Shown here: positions 61,671 to 64,000 of the stretch, in pieces | Layout: every line of letters starts with the position of its first letter | Position numbering within the stretch: position 1 is the stretch's first letter | DNA from: Chitinophagaceae bacterium | GTDB lineage: Bacteria > Bacteroidota > Bacteroidia > Chitinophagales > Chitinophagaceae | NCBI GenBank assembly: GCA_023957575.1 | Contig: JAMLGU010000011.1 | Coordinates: 36,060-100,059, forward strand | DNA: 64,000 bases | Direction of reading: 5' to 3' | The notes under the pieces: generated by a model | What the model was told of the DNA's origin: nothing | Seen by the model: only the letters and a program-made list of their open reading frames with translations | Databases searched by the model: none | Translations under genes and position numbers: made by a program

Positions 61671-62072
61671 ATGAAGTTTAAAATAAACTGGGATGCATTA
61701 GGAATTACCGCTTCAGTGGCTTGCGCCATTCATTGTGCAATTTTGCCTTTGTTTTTGGCCAGTTTACCATTATTTGGCATCAATATCATCGAAAATATGG
61801 CTTTTGAAATGGGTATGATTATCCTTGCTTTTGTAATTGGCAGCTATGCGCTTTGGCACGGATACAAACAACATCATCATAGCAAAACACCCTTAATACT
61901 TTTTACACTTGGCATTATCAGCCTGGTTTTGAAACAGGTTTTCTTAGATTACCATCTGCTTTTGCTTATTCCCGCTGTTGTATTAATTGTATCGGGACAT
62001 TTGCTCAATTACCGGCAATGCAGGGTTCATAACCATGCGCATGAAACAGACTGCAACCACGATCATTTTTAA
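61671..62072 (+). CDS. MerC-domain membrane protein
   Basis: Four-helix inner-membrane protein of the MerC family, 133 residues. The conserved Cys pair in the first helix is ACAIHCAILPL. There is a His cluster in HGYKQHHHSK and a His-rich C-terminus (HNHAHETDCNHDHF), both suggesting metal binding. MerC proper carries mercuric ions; the many chromosomal homologues lack a mer operon and may handle zinc or other metals. Divergent from sco-fur with a shared palindrome, so probably under control of that Fur homologue. ATG 61671 follows the -7 element by 4 bases. Confidence 0.85.
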   Translation: MKFKINWDALGITASVACAIHCAILPLFLASLPLFGINIIENMAFEMGMIILAFVIGSYALWHGYKQHHHSKTPLILFTLGIISLVLKQVFLDYHLLLLIPAVVLIVSGHLLNYRQCRVHNHAHETDCNHDHF

Positions 62073-62152
62073 AAAGAACTAAAAAAATAGAAATACTTAA
62101 GCGCAAAGGAGTTAAAATGAGATTTTTTTAGATTGATAACGCAAGGCAAATA

Positions 62153-62374
62153 TTATTTAACTTCCTCATAATCAATATATTCCCCTTCTCTTTCCTTTGA
62201 AACCTCAGTATTTTGAGTTTGTTGAGATGAATTATTATACGAATCCTGCTGATTTTTAATGTCTCTAAATCTGGTTTTTATTTGTTGTGTAGTTTTATAA
62301 ACAGGCAGTACAAATTTTACAATAAAGTTGTACATCAAATAAAATACAATTGCAAGAAGAATAAACTTGATCAT
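62153..62374 (-). CDS. DUF4834 family small membrane protein
   Basis: A 73-residue protein with one N-terminal helix (MIKFILLAIVFYLMYNFIVK), then a KTTQQIKTRFRDIKNQQ helix and an acidic C-terminus (EREGEYIDYEEVK). This pattern matches the Bacteroidota-specific DUF4834 family, of unknown function. Confidence 0.8.
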   Translation of the reverse strand: MIKFILLAIVFYLMYNFIVKFVLPVYKTTQQIKTRFRDIKNQQDSYNNSSQQTQNTEVSKEREGEYIDYEEVK

Positions 62375-62418
62375 TTCCTGAATGAATTATTAAATCAATA
62401 AACTGCAAATTTCTTCAG

Positions 62419-62580
62419 TTATTGTGCTAAATCATTGATAACATTGAGAATTATGAAAAGTTTATGCTCCCTGAGGTGATTTTTTAGTTCCGCATTATAA
62501 GGGAAATGAATCCAGATTATCTCTTTTCCGTGGTGAATACCCGGAACATACTGAAATCGGTCTATTTGAAATGAAGCCAT
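62419..62580 (-). pseudogene. truncated tyrosine-recombinase N-terminal fragment
   Basis: A 53-codon ORF, ATG 62580 to TAA 62419. It contains FQIDRFQYVPGIHHGKEIIW then IHFPYNAELKNHLREH. From memory this IHFPYN(A/K)ELI segment is the N-terminal arm found in Bacteroidota tyrosine recombinases, which continue for another 300 residues or more; here the frame soon ends (INDLAQ). I read it as a remnant of an integrase gene. A free-standing small protein is the alternative. Confidence 0.5.
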
Positions 62581-62836
62581 AATTAAAAAATATAGCGCAC
62601 AAAGGTCTGCGTATTTTAAATATAATAATTATGCACAAAACTAATAGATTATGCGTGATAATGAAAATTAATAATCGTTTAGAGCAATCAATAAAGGAAT
62701 AAATAAGTGATTATCAGAGGGGTAAAAAATAATTTAAGGAAAAACATGAAAAATAAAGAAGATAGGTTAACTTGCGTCTATTAGAGAGTTACCTGCAAGC
62801 GTGCCGAACGACACCGACAAACCTCAACAGACGGAA

Positions 62837-63658
62837 ATGATTTATCAAAAACACATACCGAAATTTCCTCTTGACAATTATATTGACAGTATAATTTATA
62901 TTGAAGGAAATAACAAAGGAACAGGACTTCCTAAAACCGCTATGAGTTTAATTTTTAATCTTGAAGACAGCTTTAAACTTTTTACTGACAAAGAATTTAC
63001 AAAATATATTGACTACAAAAAACATTGGGTTGCAGGACTTCAAACCAAACCAACAAATGTAGAAAGCTATGGAACAAGCAAAATGTTGGTGGTTCAGTTT
63101 AAAACATTGGGAGCATTTATTTTTCTTAACGACCCATTACACTATTATACTGACAATTATATTTCGCTTGACAACATTTTCAACAAGGAAGCAAACGAAA
63201 CTTGGGAACAATTACAAGAGGCCCAATCTTTGAACGAAAAATTCTTATTCGTTGAGAATTTTCTCTATCGCAAATTATTGACAAACAAACTACCCAACAA
63301 AAAACTTATTTCAACCATAGAAATATTATTGGACAACCGAACGAACTTATCTATAAATGAAATTTGTAAACAGTTTAATATCTCACGAAAACACTTGAAT
63401 AACCTGTCAAAAGAATATGCAGGTGTTTCGCCAAAAATGCTATCGTCTTTGAATAGATTACAGACAACATTAAAAACTATTAGTTCTTCAAAATCAGATA
63501 AACTTACAAATGTTGCTTACGAGTTAGAGTATTTTGACCAAGCACATTTTAACAACGATTTCAAAAGGTTTACCAATATAAAACCCACCGAATATGTAAA
63601 ATTGGTAGAGCAAAATCCAACGATGAAAATTGTCCCACATTTTATCCCTTTTCGATGA
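62837..63658 (+). CDS. AraC-family transcriptional regulator
   Basis: A 273-residue regulator from ATG 62837. The N-terminal two thirds have the cupin-like DUF6597-type arrangement (YQKHIPKFPLDNYIDSIIYI, KKHWVAGLQTKP). The C-terminal AraC/XylS DNA-binding domain has two helix-turn-helices, SINEICKQFNISRKHLNNL and VAYELEYFDQAHFNNDFKRF with TNIKPTEYVK. A GTG at 62801 would add 12 unrelated residues. It lies next to the integrase remnant and before an unrelated membrane-protein gene, so it is probably an acquired gene; a target is not evident. Confidence 0.88.
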   Translation: MIYQKHIPKFPLDNYIDSIIYIEGNNKGTGLPKTAMSLIFNLEDSFKLFTDKEFTKYIDYKKHWVAGLQTKPTNVESYGTSKMLVVQFKTLGAFIFLNDPLHYYTDNYISLDNIFNKEANETWEQLQEAQSLNEKFLFVENFLYRKLLTNKLPNKKLISTIEILLDNRTNLSINEICKQFNISRKHLNNLSKEYAGVSPKMLSSLNRLQTTLKTISSSKSDKLTNVAYELEYFDQAHFNNDFKRFTNIKPTEYVKLVEQNPTMKIVPHFIPFR

Positions 63659-63696
63659 TGGTTACATTTTTACAATTTCCGCCACAAAAGTTGGAC

Positions 63697-63704
63697 TACT
63701 TTTG
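63697..63704 (+). promoter_or_regulatory. -7 promoter element of the last gene
   Basis: TACTTTTG (TAnnTTTG), 24 bases before ATG 63729. Confidence 0.45.
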
Positions 63705-63728
63705 CAGTTCATTTAATAAAATAAAAAT

Positions 63729-64000
63729 ATGAAACGAAATATTCTTTCAGTAGTTGTAGGTTTGGCAACAGCCATAATAACTTTCTTAATTGCCGAAACC
63801 ATTAATGGCAATCTGCACCCAGCACCAACAACTTTGGACTACAAAAACACTATTGCAGTAAGAGCATTTTACGAAAATCAGCCAATTTCACTTTGGTTAT
63901 TGGTTTTAGCAGGTTGGGTAATTGGTTCATTACTTTGTGGGTTTTTAATAAAACTTATTAGCAAGTCAGATAACAAGAAACTTCCCATTATTGCAGGTTG
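63729..64000 (+). CDS. membrane protein, incomplete at the right edge
   Basis: The first 90 codons of a gene that runs off the window. An N-terminal helix (NILSVVVGLATAIITFLIAE), a periplasmic loop of about 30 residues (TINGNLHPAPTTLDYKNT), a second helix (LWLLVLAGWVIGSLLCGFLI) and a basic loop (KLISKSDNKK) are visible. The pattern resembles small multi-helix hypothetical proteins that often neighbour AraC-type regulators in Bacteroidota; I do not recognise it further. Confidence 0.65.
   Translation, partial: MKRNILSVVVGLATAIITFLIAETINGNLHPAPTTLDYKNTIAVRAFYENQPISLWLLVLAGWVIGSLLCGFLIKLISKSDNKKLPIIAG

Noticed and set aside
61671..62072. mercury-resistance gene
   Set aside because: No merR, merT, merP or merA is present; chromosomal MerC-domain proteins are common in Bacteroidota next to Fur homologues.
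62765..62805. attC-like cassette boundary before the AraC gene (CTTGC...GCAAG, GTTACCTGCAAG)
   Set aside because: Only a 5-bp inverted repeat is clear and the GTTRRRY core is not met, so an integron-type site is not supported.

Overview
The window looks like chromosomal DNA of a Bacteroidota bacterium, probably from the Chitinophagales/Chitinophagaceae side of the phylum. This rests on gene content and promoters. There is an alternative complex III plus aa3 oxidase supercluster (actABCDEF-cox), a lone TonB, DUF4834, DUF7619-like and ZU5-like secreted proteins, and flexirubin-type tyrosine ammonia-lyase chemistry. Many genes are preceded by the Bacteroidota -7 promoter element TAnnTTTG. No rRNA, tRNA or CRISPR array was seen.

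Layout. 1-2.9 kb: end of recJ, then the rpsF-rpsR-rplI operon with a strong terminator. 3-9 kb (minus): patatin phospholipase, small outer-membrane protein, M1 aminopeptidase, and a MurU-like nucleotidyltransferase next to an amino-sugar-kinase-like protein fused to a RapZ C-terminal domain. 9-17 kb: gamma carbonic anhydrase, rsgA (apparently without a normal start codon), dapD, a glycosyltransferase, tsaC, cca, tonB, a 0.55-kb nested repeat block, and psd. 17-23 kb (minus): tyrosine phenol-lyase and tryptophanase in tandem, behind a possible tryptophan-containing leader peptide, then an NlpC/P60 lipoprotein, an RRM protein and a nucleoside kinase. 23.5-25.5 kb: a hicAB toxin-antitoxin module with palindromic candidate operators, followed by 1.4 kb of decayed sequence and an orphan korB.

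26.6-41.6 kb (minus) is the respiratory core. ActA-F oxidises menaquinol and passes electrons to cytochrome c or directly to the oxidase. The oxidase subunits (I, II, two subunit-III paralogues, IV) and heme o synthase follow downstream. A terminator and an unlisted 36-residue membrane peptide separate the act and cox blocks. 41.8-44.7 kb: purN, small secreted proteins and a DJ-1/PfpI protein. 45-52 kb: an ECF sigma/anti-sigma pair divergent from a PKD-domain surface protein, a membrane TPR-CHAT (caspase-like) protein and a ZU5-like lipoprotein. This is the best candidate for an undescribed multi-gene system here. 52-56 kb: recR, an oxidoreductase, a PBP4-type peptidase, rnpA-yidD and acpS.

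56.3-60 kb holds a three-gene aromatic starter module (adenylate-forming ligase, tyrosine ammonia-lyase, FabG-type reductase) without its ketosynthases, presumably feeding aryl-polyene/flexirubin pigment synthesis. 60-62.4 kb: a holin-like membrane protein, SCO1-Fur divergent from a MerC-like protein across a Fur-type palindrome, and DUF4834. The right end looks accessory: a truncated tyrosine-recombinase N-terminus, an AraC regulator and an incomplete membrane protein.
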